Origin: Tupaia tana | Taxonomy: Eukaryota > Chordata > Mammalia > Scandentia > Tupaiidae | DNA length: 64,000 nt | NCBI GenBank assembly: GCA_026018925.1 | Contig: JAKSZU010000016.1 | Span: forward strand, 6,244,940-6,308,939 | Direction: 5' to 3' | In this document: piece by piece, positions 1 through 12,001 of the stretch | Position numbering within the stretch: the stretch's first letter is position 1 | How the letters are laid out: every line of letters starts with the position of its first letter | Position numbers and translations under genes: made by a program | The notes under the pieces: generated by a model | What the model was told of the DNA's origin: nothing | Seen by the model: only the letters and a program-made list of their open reading frames with translations | The model's database searches: none

Positions 1-184
1 AGAAAGCACCCCCAGAGGAAGTGATACCATGCCCCAAACCCTTCTCTTTCCTTTCTCCTCTTGAGATTACGGTCATGCACACACACAGGCCTGGCATATT
101 TTTCAAGCCTCTGGGGCTGGGATTCAAACCATGGTTGGCCGTGTGGGTATGACTCCCTTAACCACTAGGCCATGGGTCTGCCCC
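1..184 (-). mobile_element. tRNA-derived SINE, type B, cut by window edge
   Basis: Antisense copy lacking its tail, which lies outside the window. The B-box region reads gattcaaaccatgg on this strand and the head ends in gtctgcccc. Confidence 0.75.
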
Positions 185-423
185 TCATACAGGGTTTTAA
201 AAGCCGGTGCTGTAACCACTGAAACAGCGGGGCAGCGTCACTGTGCGTGAGCAGGCATTCTGGGTTTTAGAAGAGGCTCAAGTGTCCCCACATTCTGGCT
301 GTGTGCTGGAGGTGGGATCCATGTGATCGGAGATGTCACCAGGAACCACAGTGCTCACGTGGAGTACTGACAGCTTTTTTTTTACTGTGCCTTAGCAAGT
401 CAGAAAGAAAGAAGTTTTCTTTT
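185..423. other. ITGB1 intron, no recognised element
   Basis: Mixed-composition intronic sequence between two SINEs. I see no coding or repeat signature. Confidence 0.5.
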
Positions 424-949
424 ATCCTGTATGACATATGCACTCCCCAGAGAGAGACAGAGAGAGAGAAAGTGAGAAATCACCCCTCCATGGGGGCTGG
501 CCATGCCACAGTCCCTTCTCCATTCTCTTCTCTTCTTTTTGGATTTTCTTCTTTTTTTTTTTTTTTTGAGAAATGTTTGCTATAGGGCGCATGTGCTTGC
601 CGGAGAGACAGAGGGAGACAGAGAGACAGAAAGCAAGAAATCACCCCCATGGAGGATGGCCATGATGCAGTCCTTTCTCTTCCATTTTCCTTTTGGGATT
701 TTGGACATGCACGTAAACATGCCCGGTGACAGTTTCAAGCCACCAGGTCCAGGATTTGAACTGCAGTCGGCCATGTGGGAGTCTAGCCAACTTAACCACC
801 ACACCACCTGCTGGCCCCCTTCTCTCAGGATTTTGGGCATACATACACACATACCTAGAGTGATTTTCAAGCTGCTGGGTCTGGGACTCAAACCACCATC
901 AGTCGTTTGAGAGTATAGCACCTTAAACACCACACCACCTGCTGGCCCC
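424..949 (-). mobile_element. SINE interrupted by a second SINE (outer copy)
   Basis: The outer antisense copy occupies 424-548 and 819-949. It breaks at its ggatttt segment, and that segment is repeated on the far side of the insert (ctctcaggatttt), as expected of a target duplication. It ends in ccacctgctggcccc. Confidence 0.7.
549..818 (-). mobile_element. SINE type B nested inside another SINE
   Basis: Complete antisense copy starting with a T-rich run (the complement of its A tail), through tgctatagggcgcatgtg, to ccacctgctggcccc. It inserted into an older copy of the same family. Confidence 0.8.
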
Positions 950-965
950 AAAAAATAGTTGTGGG

Positions 966-1272
966 TTTTTTTCTTTTTTTTTTTTTTTTTGGAGAGGTTT
1001 TTTGCCTTAGGGTGTGTGCACTCGCCAGACAGACAGAGAGAGACAGAAAGCGAGAAATCATCCCCCGGAGGGATGGCCATGCCGCAATCCCTTCTCCTCC
1101 ATTCTCCTCTCGGGATCTTGGGCACGCACGCACACGTGCCTGGTGTGAGTTTTAAGCCACCGAGTCTGGGACTCAAACCACGGTCGACTACATGAAAGTC
1201 CAGCGACATAGCCATTACGCCGACTACATGGAAGTCCAGCGACATAGCCATTACGCCAACTGCTGGTCTCCC
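966..1272 (-). mobile_element. SINE type A with internal 36-bp tandem duplication
   Basis: Antisense copy flanked by TSD aaaaatagtt (951-960 and 1273-1282). Near its tRNA-like head, 1186-1221 is repeated at 1222-1257 with one mismatch. The extra unit accounts for its greater length. Confidence 0.85.
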
Positions 1273-1487
1273 AAAAATAGTTTTTGAAAAGAGGGATGTG
1301 GGCAAGACTGATGCACAGTGGGGTGAAGGAATCCCATCCCACAGGCTCTGCATGTTTATCAGCAAGATGGTGAAGAGGGAAAATGCCTAATTAGGTTAAA
1401 AGGACAGTGGTAGCCCACTGAAAAGTTAAAATTTGTGGAGAATCAGGGTGCACCGTGCTCTTAAACTGAAAGCCACCTTCTTTCTAG

Positions 1488-1934
<447 letters not shown>

Positions 1935-1990
1935 TAGTCTCACACTCTTTATTTTATTTAGATGATTTTCTTAAAAAGAATTATTTTGTC

Positions 1991-2132
1991 CAAGTTTATT
2001 AATTTTTTTCCAATTGGATCTGAGAAAGACAGAGAGAGGGAAAGTGAGAAAGCGAGCTACCAGGTCCAGGACTCGAACCATGGTCAGCCATAGGAGTCCA
2101 GCATCTTTAGCCACCACACTACCTGCCAGCCC
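1991..2132 (-). mobile_element. SINE type C (short form)
   Basis: Antisense short copy: AT-rich tail, GA-rich tract, then the tRNA-like head (gactcgaaccatggtcagc) ending ctgccagccc. It lacks the central body of types A and B. Confidence 0.75.
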
Positions 2133-2560
2133 TATCTTTTTAGAGAAGGTATCCTACCTTTATTGAAAATAAAGATGGACAAATTACTCAAATTGGAGGA
2201 GAAATCCAAACACTGGGAACTTGGTCTCTTTCTTTAGTGATAATAGGGCCTTATGTACAGTGTCAATTCTTTCATTTTAGTGTCTTTGTATTTAATATAC
2301 ATAGATAATCTTACTGCTTAAAGCCTTTTCATTATGAACATTTTTAATAAATAAAATCGGAAGAAGAGGATTTGAAACCCACATACACTCACTATACCCA
2401 CTTTAGCGATTTGTATGTGATGCTCTTACTTGAAAGCAGTTTTCTGTAAGTAACTGGATTCAGTTACACATGCAAATTATTATTTTCAAAAAGAATGGAA
2501 AAATTGGGATGGATAGGAAGGATGTCTTTACATACTAAATTGTGTTACTTAATTTTCTAG
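2133..2560. other. ITGB1 intron, AT-rich, no recognised element
   Basis: Unassigned intronic sequence leading to the exon at 2561. Confidence 0.5.
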
Positions 2561-2656
2561 GACTATCCCTCAATTGCTCACCTTGTCCAGAAACTCAGTG
2601 AAAATAACATTCAGACAATTTTTGCAGTTACTGAAGAATTCCAGCCCGTTTACAAG
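2561..2656 (+). CDS. ITGB1: Integrin beta-1, beta-I domain exon
   Basis: Thirty-two codons, phase 0 at both ends, after acceptor aattttctag and before donor gtaaag. The peptide starts [16 protein letters not shown] and ends EEFQPVYK and looks identical to mammalian integrin beta-1. It continues the beta-I domain directly from the preceding exon, with helix and strand elements of the Rossmann-like fold. No disruption is seen. The small exon is carried by introns of 917 and 650 bp. Confidence 0.97.
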
Positions 2657-2849
2657 GTAAAGATGTATGAGATAAAAAGATCAAAAGTTTCTAGTTTTTT
2701 GTTTTAGTCACTGGAGTAAAAATGTATATGTGTGAATCGAAATGTAGGAAAATGACATCAGGTAAACAAACTGAATTTTAGAATATTAGGGTTTGTTGGG
2801 GTTTTTTTAGGTTTTGTTGTTGTTGTTGTTGTTGTTTTTTTGTTTTCTT

Positions 2850-3115
2850 GGTTTTTTTTTGCCATAGGGCACATGCACTCAAAAAGAAACAGAGAGAGAG
2901 AGAGAGAGAGAGAGAACACGAGCGCGCGCGCGCAGGTGAGAAAGCACCCTCAAGAGGGGAGGTGGCCGTACCGCAGTCCCTTCTCCTTTCTCCCCTTGGA
3001 CTTCGGGCTTCATACGCTCACACCCAGTGCATGTAAGCTGTTGTGTCAGAACTCTAACCACACAGCCTGACGTGTGGGATCCTGCTTCCTTTAGCTCCAC
3101 ACCACCTTCTGGCCC
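2850..3115 (-). mobile_element. SINE type B with GA and GC microsatellites
   Basis: Antisense copy with an expanded (GA)n followed by a (GC)n run at about 2889-2935. A GTT microsatellite sits just upstream at 2815-2837. The head end reads accttctggccc. Confidence 0.8.
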
Positions 3116-3279
3116 ACAATATTAGTTTTTAATCACAAATTATACAACTAGTTGTGTTTCTATTTTTTCTTCAGGTTTGACTCCTAAGGTTAATTAAAAA
3201 ATATGTTGGGAGCTGGTTTGTGAAGATGAATGTTAGTTGCTCAGAAGATGCTAACTTGTAGAATGAACAGAATTTGTAA

Positions 3280-4040
<761 letters not shown>

Positions 4041-4283
4041 AATTTATTTATTCATGTATTTTGTTACATGACACATGTACTCACCAGATAGAAAGAGGGG
4101 AAGTGAGAAATCAACCCCTGGGCAGATGGCCAGCAGCGCTTCCTTCTCCTCTAGTCTCCTCGTGTTTGGGCATGCATGCACACGTGCCTGGCGTGATTTT
4201 TCAAGTCACCAGGTCTGAGTCTTGAACCACACAGTCAGCCATGTGGAATCCAGCCCCTTAACCTCCACACCACCTGCTGGCCC
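4041..4283 (-). mobile_element. SINE type B
   Basis: Antisense copy; the GA tract is short and the B-box is degraded (cttgaaccacac). Ends cacctgctggccc. Relatively old. Confidence 0.75.
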
Positions 4284-4317
4284 AGTTAATGATCATGTTA
4301 AATGATGTATAGGCATT

Positions 4318-4557
4318 TGTTTTGTTTTGTTTTGTTTTTGCCTTAGGGTACATGCATTCAATATGGAGAGAGAGACAGTGAGAGGGAAAGTGAGGAATCA
4401 CCCCCCAGGAGGGGTGACCACGCTGCAACCCTTCTCCTCCAGTCTCCTCCTGGGATCTTGGGCTCGCACACACCCCACATCATTTTCAATCCTGAAACTT
4501 GAACTGCGTCGGCCATGTGGGATTCCAGTGCGTAACTGCTGTGCCACCTGCTGGCCG
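4318..4557 (-). mobile_element. SINE type B
   Basis: Antisense copy with a TTTTG-rich tail, 34 bp from the previous SINE in the same orientation. Head ends cacctgctggcc. Confidence 0.75.
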
Positions 4558-5235
4558 CGGCGTGCAGGCGTCTGTAACATGGTAACCGCCTCCTGCTTCA
4601 CTTTCACCTCCAGCCTTTGGTTGGTTGAACTTTTTAGATGTTTTTGCCTTATGCCTTGGAATTCCCGAATCTTTGGAAAGACCCGACTTGTGGCTCTTTA
4701 ATGAAGATGTTTGAGATTCCGGTTCCCTGCCCCTCACAGTTGTCTGGACAGAGTATTTCTTTCCCTCAGTCCTGCTTTGGAGGTGCTTGCTGCTGGCCCC
4801 TGCAGTGCTCCCACCTGTCCTCACGGGGCTCGGGCTTGGAACAAGCACTGGCTTTGAGCCCTCCTCCTCGGGAGTTTTGGGTTTCACTGTTTAGGCCACA
4901 GCTCCAGTGAGTCCTCAGTAAATTTATCCCGGACTATTGTAGATTACTTTACCCCAGCGAACTAGGTCCCAGGGAGCAGGGTGACGTAGGGTCAGGGGAG
5001 AGCCATTTTGCCAGTGGGGAAAGAGAACCCTGTTCTGTGTTCTCAGGGCTCATAGTTAATCTCGAGCCTCTGCACTGCATGCTCATTACTGTTACCTCGA
5101 GAATTTAAACAGATGCTCTTCTTAGTTATATACATTATTTTAAAGATTGAATCTTATTAATTGGAGCCTTCTTCTCTGTGTCCTGTGTTTTCTATAGATA
5201 GTTAATTGGATTTGACTTCAAAATACTTTGAGTGT
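4558..5235. other. ITGB1 intron, no recognised element
   Basis: Moderately GC-rich up to about 5050, then AT-rich. Chance open frames here show no homology I recognise. Confidence 0.5.
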
Positions 5236-5405
5236 TTTTTCTTTTTTTTATAATTTTTTTTTAATTTAATTTTATTTGTTATTTTTTAATTTGATGAGAG
5301 AAAGAAAAGGAAAGTGAGAAAGCAAGCCACCATGTCCAGGACCCAAACCACAGTTGGCCATGTGGGAGTCCAGCGCCTTTAAACCACCATGCCACCTGCT
5401 GGCCC
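5236..5405 (-). mobile_element. SINE type C
   Basis: Antisense short copy: long AT-rich tail, then gagaaagaaaagg, and a head ending cacctgctggcccc. Confidence 0.75.
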
Positions 5406-5506
5406 CTAGAATGTTTTTTTCTTAATGGTTCATTTTACTGATTGGTTTTATGCACTCAAGTATCATTTTGTTTGACTTTCCAAGGTATAATTAGTCTTTC
5501 TTTTAG

Positions 5507-5692
<186 letters not shown>

Positions 5693-5767
5693 TAATAAGC
5701 AAATTTAGTTTATAATTTGAGAAACGTTAAAAGACACAAATAGCGTTTTTTTCTTTACCCATCATAG

Positions 5768-5965
5768 CTTGCGTGTACAAGCACCTGACAGTGAGGGGGG
5801 AGGGGAGAGAGATGAGCATCCCCACAGGGTTTGGGCGCACATAGCCTCCCTACTCCAGACCTCCAGCCTGTTAGGTCTTGGGTGCTCCTGCTTAGGCCTG
5901 TGTATTTCAGACTCGCTGGGTCTGAGGTTCAGACCACTGTCACCATGTGGGATCCAGCTTCTCTT
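5768..5965 (-). mobile_element. Degenerate older SINE-like fragment
   Basis: Recognisable only by the order of its segments (GA-rich stretch, gcgcacatag, gaggttcagaccactgtc, catgtgggatccag). It served as the landing site for the younger SINE at 5966. Confidence 0.4.
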
Positions 5966-6242
5966 ATTTTATTTATTTTTATTTTTATTTTTTTTGAGAG
6001 TTTTTTTGCTATAGGGTGCATGCTCTTGCCAGAAAGAGAGTGACAGAGAGACAGAAAGCGAGCAGTCACTCTCCAGGTGGATGGCCATGCCACAGTCCCT
6101 TCTCCTCCAGTCTCCTCTCGGGATCTTGGGCACGAACGCACATGCACCTGGCGTGAGTTTAAGCCACCGGGTCTGGGACTCGAACTGCGGTCGAGTACAT
6201 GGGAGTCCAGTGACATAGCCATTACACTAACTGCTGGTCCCT
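5966..6242 (-). mobile_element. SINE type A with 12-bp TSD
   Basis: Antisense copy with perfect TSD ccagcttctctt at 5954-5965 and 6243-6254. Its 3' end lies 122 bp upstream of the exon at 6365. Confidence 0.88.
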
Positions 6243-6364
6243 CCAGCTTCTCTTGAGCAGCACATTTCCCTGTAACTCAGGACTGGCACTGCTTTTTGAA
6301 ATGTATTTTTTTAGTAGATTTGAATTTCTTAGTTGTTAACTTAATCTTGTTTTTGCATTTCAAG

Positions 6365-6564
6365 GTTCAGTTTGAAATTAGCATAACTTCAAATAAATGC
6401 CCAAATAAGAATTCTGAAACCATTAAAATTAAGCCTCTGGGCTTCACTGAAGAAGTGGAGATTGTCCTTCAGTTCATCTGTGAGTGCGAGTGCCAGAGTG
6501 AAGGCATCCCCGAAAGTCCGAAGTGTCACGAAGGGAACGGGACGTTTGAGTGTGGAGCTTGCAG
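6365..6564 (+). CDS. ITGB1: Integrin beta-1, end of hybrid domain and start of I-EGF1
   Basis: A 200-nt exon (66 codons plus 2 nt), from acceptor gcatttcaag to donor gtacgc. It begins [15 protein letters not shown], passes through the conserved PLGFTEEVE, and ends in the cysteine-rich [16 protein letters not shown] to FECGACR. It therefore joins the last hybrid-domain strands to the first integrin EGF repeat in the leg of the receptor. The final arginine codon is split (AG/G) across the 2.57-kb intron that follows, and the frame matches the next exon. Confidence 0.97.
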
Positions 6565-6859
6565 GTACGCGGGGCTCCGGGGCCAGGGTGGGAGAGGCAC
6601 CGTGGGCTTAGACAGCTACAGGCAGGCCGTCTTTTAGGGAATCCAGAGAATCTCCACCAAGTAACTTTGTGCCTTTAATCAAATAACTTACTTTTCCCAA
6701 CCACCATTGTTCCCCACCAGAGCAGTTTCACGATCTTGTGTGTGTTATTTATAGAGTCTTTCCTGCCTTTCTTCCTCCACAAGGCTCTGTCCTTGCTAAG
6801 GAAAGAAAGTCTTACAGCCATGTAAGAAAAACATTCAACAGACTGTTAGCAATCTGATT

Positions 6860-7108
6860 TTTTATTATTATTATTATTAGTTTTGCTTTAGGGGTGTGTG
6901 TACTGGCTGGAGAGAGAGAGAGAGAAAGTGAGAAATCACCCCTGGTGGGGTGGTCTGGCCACATCACAGTCCCATCTCCATTTTCTCTTTGGGAATTGGG
7001 CACGCACACACGTGAGCCTGGTGTGTTTCAGGCTGCCGGGTTTAGAACCCCAACTGCACAACTGGCCATGTGGGACCTAGCTACCTTAACCACCATGTCT
7101 CCTGGCTG
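6860..7108 (-). mobile_element. SINE type B
   Basis: Antisense copy with an ATT-microsatellite tail (tattattattatt) at about 6862-6880. Head diverged (accatgtctcctggctg). Confidence 0.7.
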
Positions 7109-7274
7109 ACTCAGTCTGTATTTTCTAAAGCAAAATAATCTATGTAAAATGTGTTTATAGGAAAATGTGTTAGAAAAACATGAAATTGATAATAATCATT
7201 TTTATCTAGAAAATGGAATTAGGAGGTAATAAAGGATATTCACCTTTTGCTTTTGCATTGTTGTAATAATTTTT

Positions 7275-7526
7275 CTATTTTTTTGAGAGGTTTTTGCTAT
7301 AAGGCGTGTGCACTTGCCAGAAAGACAGAGAGAGACAGAAAGTGAGAAATCACCACCAGGGGGGTATGGCTACGCCGCAATCCCTTCTCCTCCATTCTCC
7401 TCTCGGGATCTTGGGCACGTATGCACACGTGCCCGGTGTGAGTTTAAGCCACTGGGTCCGGGACTCGAACCATGGTCGACCACGTGGGAGCTCAGCGACG
7501 TAGCCATTATGCTAACTGCTGGTCCC
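7275..7526 (-). mobile_element. SINE type A with 19-bp TSD
   Basis: TSD cattgttgtaataattttt at 7256-7274 and, with one mismatch, at 7527-7545. Head ends aactgctggtcccc. Confidence 0.88.
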
Positions 7527-7618
7527 CATTGTTGTGATAATTTTTAACAAATAATTACGTGTTATAAAATTAAAAAAAGAAAATGTTTTTTTTCAGAGCA
7601 TAGAATCTATTAACACTA

Positions 7619-7944
7619 CAGGCTGCGTATCCTTTATTCGAAATTCTTAGGACTGGAAGTGTTTTGGATTTTAGATCTTTTTGGATTTTGGAATATTTTT
7701 GTGTACATAATGAGCTGTCTTGGGGATGGGACCCAAGTCTGAACATGAAATTTGTTTCATACACATACACACAGCCTTAGGTAATTTAATTTAGTATTTT
7801 TGTAGTGCAGAGTTTGACTGCTACCCATCATAGATGAGGTCCGGTGTGGAATTTTCCACTTGTGGCATCATGTCGGTGCTCAAACAGATTCTGAATTTTG
7901 GAGCATTTTGGATTTTGGATTTTTGGGTTCAGGATACTCAACCA
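7619..7944. mobile_element. Tigger-type MITE (pogo superfamily)
   Basis: About 326 bp flanked by TA at 7617-7618 and 7945-7946. The ends are inverted copies (caggctgcgtatcc against the complement of ggatactcaacc). The interior has the repeated ggattttgga motif and the central cttggggatgggaccc typical of Tigger7-like elements in mammals. Non-coding and ancient. Confidence 0.75.
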
Positions 7945-7946
7945 TA

Positions 7947-8374
7947 GTAACAAAACTCTAGTCAAATTATTTTAATTTTATTGTCTCAGTGTTGTTAGTT
8001 TTTGAATTAAAAATTAAAATAGAATATCCTCTGATGGCAGCTTTCTTCTTAAAACAATGGGAGAGGGAGGAATATGGTGATCTGAATGTCAGTCCCAAAT
8101 GGCTATGTCAGAAGGGTTATTAACCATAGAAAAACACATGACCGTAGTTGGCCACCAGTTACTATCTGTTCTACGTAACACTTCACACTTTTACTTTCTG
8201 TGCTGTACATGTCCTGTTTAGTCGTTAAACCAGAAAGACCATCTGCAAATCCTCTGCCTTTCCTCCCTCTTTGTTTTTACCAGATACAGAATCAGTGGGT
8301 CCAGTGTCCATGAGTGTTAGATGTTCTAAAAATATATGGGGTATCTGAATGTCCACACCTGTAGGATAAAGTTG
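7947..8374. other. ITGB1 intron, no recognised element
   Basis: Unassigned AT-rich intronic sequence. Confidence 0.5.
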
Positions 8375-8619
8375 TTTTCTTTTCTTAAAAGAGATTTTTG
8401 CAGTAGGGCACATGCTGGAGAGACAGAGAGACATAAAGCCAGAAATCACCCCCAGGGACGGCCACGCTGTAGTCCTTTGTCCTCCATTCTCCTCTCAGGA
8501 TCTTGGGCACTCACACACACGCACCCAGTGTGAGTTCTAAGCCGCCAGGTCCAGGACTCAAACCGCAGTTGACTGCATGGGAATCCAGTGACATAGCCAT
8601 TCTGCCATCTGCCGATCCC
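8375..8619 (-). mobile_element. SINE type A/B intermediate
   Basis: Antisense copy with shortened GA tract and reduced middle; head reads gacatagccattctgccatc. Older than the TSD-bearing type A copies. Confidence 0.75.
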
Positions 8620-9135
8620 AGTAAAATTACTTTTAAATAGGATGTCAGTTATATTTTCCAATGATACGCGCAATACATTTTTTCTCCTTTCTTGCCTTTT
8701 TTGGTGTGGTTATTGTACTTTCTTAGGTTAACAATTGGACTGGTGCTTTAAAACTAGAGGTACTTGACTTGTAATAGCAAATGTGAAAGCATATTACCTG
8801 AAAATGTAGCTGTTTTCTTTAAAAATAAGCTTACTTTGTTTTCCCAGATGTTTGTTCATCTGTTTATGGCTACAGTTGATTTTCATCGGGACAAAAATGG
8901 TTACTTTCCTGAAGAAAGTGTTTATCCCCCGAGTCCTGTGTAGTTTCCCGTGGGTAGAAACGGCGTGTGTGCTGTGTGTGGATACGTGAGGCGTGTGCAC
9001 ACAGCCGCTCGTGCACCGCTGAGACACGTGTGACAAGAACGTAGTTTGGAGGACTCGTAGTTTTGTTCCCCCTCCCACGGCTCGTTGTTTTAAATCGCGT
9101 TCGTGTACCCGACGGCAGTTTTGGGGTCTCTCTAG
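8620..9135. other. ITGB1 intron before exon 9136, no recognised element
   Basis: AT-rich at first, then CpG-bearing from about 8920 up to the GC-rich exon. No repeat signature seen. Confidence 0.5.
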
Positions 9136-9374
9136 GTGCAACGAGGGGCGCGTCGGCAGGCACTGCGAGTGCAGCACGGACGAGGTCAACAGCGAAGACA
9201 TGGACGCCTACTGCAGGAAGGAGAACAGCTCGGAGATCTGCAGCAACAACGGCGAGTGCGTCTGCGGCCAGTGCGTCTGCAGGAAGAGGGACAACACCAA
9301 CGAGATCTACTCCGGCAAATTCTGCGAGTGCGATAACTTCAACTGCGACCGGTCCAATGGCCTGATCTGCGGAG
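9136..9374 (+). CDS. ITGB1: Integrin beta-1, I-EGF repeats 1-2
   Basis: A 239-nt exon after acceptor tctctctag, with donor gtgaga. It completes the split Arg codon and reads [17 protein letters not shown], then the regularly spaced cysteines of I-EGF1 and I-EGF2 ([21 protein letters not shown]), ending LICGG. The exon is clearly GC-richer at third positions than the exons upstream (many AAC, GGC, TGC and GAG codons). This is not accompanied by any frame or residue damage, so I read it as local GC-biased drift rather than transfer or a pseudogene. Confidence 0.97.
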
Positions 9375-9585
9375 GTGAGACAAGGGCTGCAGGGGTGGGG
9401 AGCTGTGATCCCCAGTACAAGTCCAAACGCCTGAGGCGTTCACGTGCTGAGCGAGTCGTGAGGGGCACCTCCGGGGGTCATCCATCCCGAGGTTCTCTTA
9501 CATCGTTCCTTCTTTTACTTTAAATCAACGCTGTCATTTTACATTTATGCCGTTATTTTGAGAGGTGGTATTTTTTTGATCACAG

Positions 9586-9808
9586 GAAATGGTGTTTGCA
9601 AGTGCCGTGTGTGTGAGTGCAACCCCAACTACACGGGCAGCGCGTGTGACTGCTCACTGGATACCTCCTCGTGCATGGCTGCGAACGGGCAGATCTGCAA
9701 CGGCCGGGGCGTGTGTGAGTGCGGTGTCTGCAAGTGCACGGACCCCAAGTTCCAAGGGCAGACGTGCGAGATGTGTCAGACCTGCCTCGGCGTCTGTGCT
9801 GAGCACAA
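9586..9808 (+). CDS. ITGB1: Integrin beta-1, I-EGF repeats 3-4
   Basis: A 223-nt exon following acceptor gatcacag. It reads [48 protein letters not shown] and ends GVCAEHK. These are the third and fourth integrin EGF modules of the beta leg, with all repeat cysteines present. The donor is gtaagt at 9809, overlapping the AAG lysine codon: the exon ends in AA and the next exon supplies A, which keeps frame. A mariner MITE starts only 26 bp downstream of this donor. Confidence 0.97.
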
Positions 9809-9834
9809 GTAAGTGTTGCCTGGGTCTTGAAATA

Positions 9835-9912
9835 CGGGGTCATCAGAAGAGTCGTGACATATTTTTTTGTGCTTCTGTGCAAAACTGCATCGCAACTTTT
9901 CCGATGACCCGA
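9835..9912. mobile_element. Mariner-type MITE, 78 bp
   Basis: Near-palindromic element between TA dinucleotides (9833-9834, 9913-9914). Left end cggggtcatcagaagagtcg; the right end is its complement-like partner (cgcaacttttccgatgaccc). The termini resemble those of the copy at 39973. It starts 26 bp after a splice donor. Confidence 0.65.
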
Positions 9913-9914
9913 TA

Positions 9915-10321
9915 GTTTAGTCTCTGCTGACCTGAGGGTGTGTTCCCTATCACTCGGGCCAGAGCAGTGCGTACTGAGTTACGGAAAGGATCTGCTATGT
10001 GAAGCCCACTCTAATTTTTGGCAGTTCTTTCTCAATAGCTAGTATGTGTTACATGATAATGACGTGTGTCAGAGCTCATTGGACTGTTATTCTGATCTGA
10101 ACCGGCTGTATAATTAAATGTCTGTGGTAACATTGGATTGATATTACTAATTGCATAATTACTATCTTTTGACATAGACTCAAGTAAGCAAAATGGAAGG
10201 CTTTTCCCCTTGAAAAGTTATTACTGTATCATAACCACCACCGCTTAAATGATGGCTTTATGATTTATACATGTGTAAATATGTAATATATATGTACGTC
10301 TACATACCTACACATATATAT
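9915..10321. other. ITGB1 intron, no recognised element
   Basis: Unassigned, with a short TA-rich stretch near 10275-10325. Confidence 0.5.
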
Positions 10322-10560
10322 TATTTAAGTTAATTTTTATTGCTTGCACGAGAGAGAGACACCCCGGCAAAGTAGCAGTCCACCTCCAGCCTCGGCGAGC
10401 ACAGGTCACGGGTGCACACATGTGTGCTCTGGCAGATGGCGGTCCTCCTCCAGCCTTGGTGAGCCCAGGTCACGGGCGCACACACGTGCGCTCTGGCACA
10501 TGCAGGGAGGCACCTTCCTGTCAGGGCCAGGGTCGCGGCTAACTGTGTCACCACTGTGGC
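10322..10560 (-). mobile_element. SINE type D-like with internal 64-bp duplication
   Basis: AT-rich tail then GA tract on the antisense strand. The body is present twice: 10375-10438 and 10439-10502 align along their length with a minority of mismatches, so the duplication is not recent. Confidence 0.55.
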
Positions 10561-10838
10561 TCCGGCTAGTCCTTGTGTCAGACTGAACAGTTTGAGACAG
10601 GGCTGGTTTTACTTGCCTGCCTTTTCTTTTTATTGTGATTCTAATTTGAACTATAATCCATTTATAATTTTATTTAGGAATCCCATCCATAAATGTACCT
10701 TTCCACTCACCCAAACTCTCTTTATAGCACTTGGCCACATGAGGTTAAGCCTGTTAAGTGTTTAGACCACAAAATAATCTTTACATGGATAATTACCCCA
10801 AATCATACATCTCCAGTGTAATCATTTGTGTCTAACAG

Positions 10839-11071
10839 AGAGTGCGTTCAGTGCAAAGCCTTCAATAAAGGAGAGAAGAAGGACACGTGCGCCCAGGAGT
10901 GCTCCCACTTCAACATCACCAAGGTGGAGAAGCAGGAGAAACTGCCCCAGCCCGGCCAGGTGGACCCGCTGTCCCACTGCAAGGAGAAGGACGTGGACGA
11001 CTGCTGGTTCTATTTCACATACTCCGTGAACAGCAACAACGAGGCCATCGTGCATGTGGTGGAGACTCCAG
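10839..11071 (+). CDS. ITGB1: Integrin beta-1, beta-tail domain exon
   Basis: A 233-nt exon from acceptor gtctaacag to donor gtaggc. It reads [53 protein letters not shown] and ends VHVVETP plus G. This is the membrane-proximal beta-tail domain (disulfide-bonded, extracellular). NIT is a sequon. It is one of the less conserved parts of integrin beta-1, and the few substitutions relative to human lie where the family varies. Confidence 0.96.
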
Positions 11072-11259
11072 GTAGGCGTCGGGTCGTTTCAGAATTCTTT
11101 CTATTTTGTTTTATATCTTCTTCCTACTGTTTAGGCCTATCGTCGGGTTCCCTAACATCTAGAAACTGTCTCCAGCTGGATTATTTTAGATTCCAGTTGG
11201 GAAGTTTTTCATCTCTCAAAGTGTACAACAGTTAACATGAACTGCGTATGGGAAATGGG

Positions 11260-11506
11260 AAGGACCAGTAGGTAGCGTAAGTGGTTAAGGTGCAGGATTC
11301 CCACATGGATCACTGTGGTTTCAGTCCCAGGCCACGTGGCTTGAAATTCACTGCAGGTATGTGTCCGGGCATGTTCAAAATCCCAGGAGAGGAATGGGGG
11401 AGAAGGGATTGTGGCATGGCCATTCACCCTAGTAGTGATTTCTCACTTTCCCTCTGTCTCTCTCTGGTGAGTGTTCGTGCCCTGTGGCAAAAAAGAAAAA
11501 AAAAAT
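11260..11506 (+). mobile_element. SINE type B, sense orientation
   Basis: One of only five sense copies in the gene. Starts gaccagtaggtagcgtaag and ends in an A-rich tail. Its CT tract is followed by ctctggtgagtg, a donor-like sequence. Confidence 0.8.
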
Positions 11507-11789
11507 GAAGAAAACAGATATCAAATTTTAAGTTTTCTGAGTGGAGTCTGGAGTTTATTCCATGTGAGACACTTTATACAATACCTGATATTTAGGGATG
11601 ATCATTGTTGTAAGATGATAGTTCCATTTGAGCTTGATTTAGGCTGGAATAGAAAATTTGTTCAAGGATATCATGAAGTGTCGAAATTGTTCAGCTGCTC
11701 AGAAGAGAAACATTTTTTCATTCCTGCTTTTTCTAGTAGCCTTCGTGTAGATCCTTTGGAATTTTGTACGTCAGTGTACAGGTTTCTGT

Positions 11790-12001
11790 GTGTACAGGTT
11801 TCTGTGTGAACAGAAACTTTCATCGCTCTTGGGTAAATACCAGGAATGGAATTTTGGGACATATGGTACGCGTGTGTTTCCAGGAAGCTGCCACGTGTTT
11901 TTAAATTCTCTGCACTGTTTTGCATTATCAGTTGGTGTTTTGCAAATGTTGCCTCCTAGTCTGTGCCTCCTTGTCTTTTCATTCTTAACAGTGTTATTTG
12001 C
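11790..12001 (-). mobile_element. L1 ORF2 3'-region fragment
   Basis: On this strand it shows the antisense pattern of the L1 ORF2 3' part (gggtaaataccaggaatgg, then a tttccaggaagctgccac segment). Strongly decayed; it hosts the SINE that follows. Confidence 0.5.

Noticed and set aside
580-1365. 261-codon open frame on the minus strand
   Set aside because: It runs through three SINE copies in their sense direction. Similar frames with the same peptide motifs recur at most SINEs in the window, so it is a repeat artefact.
9136-9374. High GC of this exon as a sign of a retrocopy or foreign DNA
   Set aside because: Splice sites, frame and all I-EGF cysteines are intact and continuous with the neighbouring exons.
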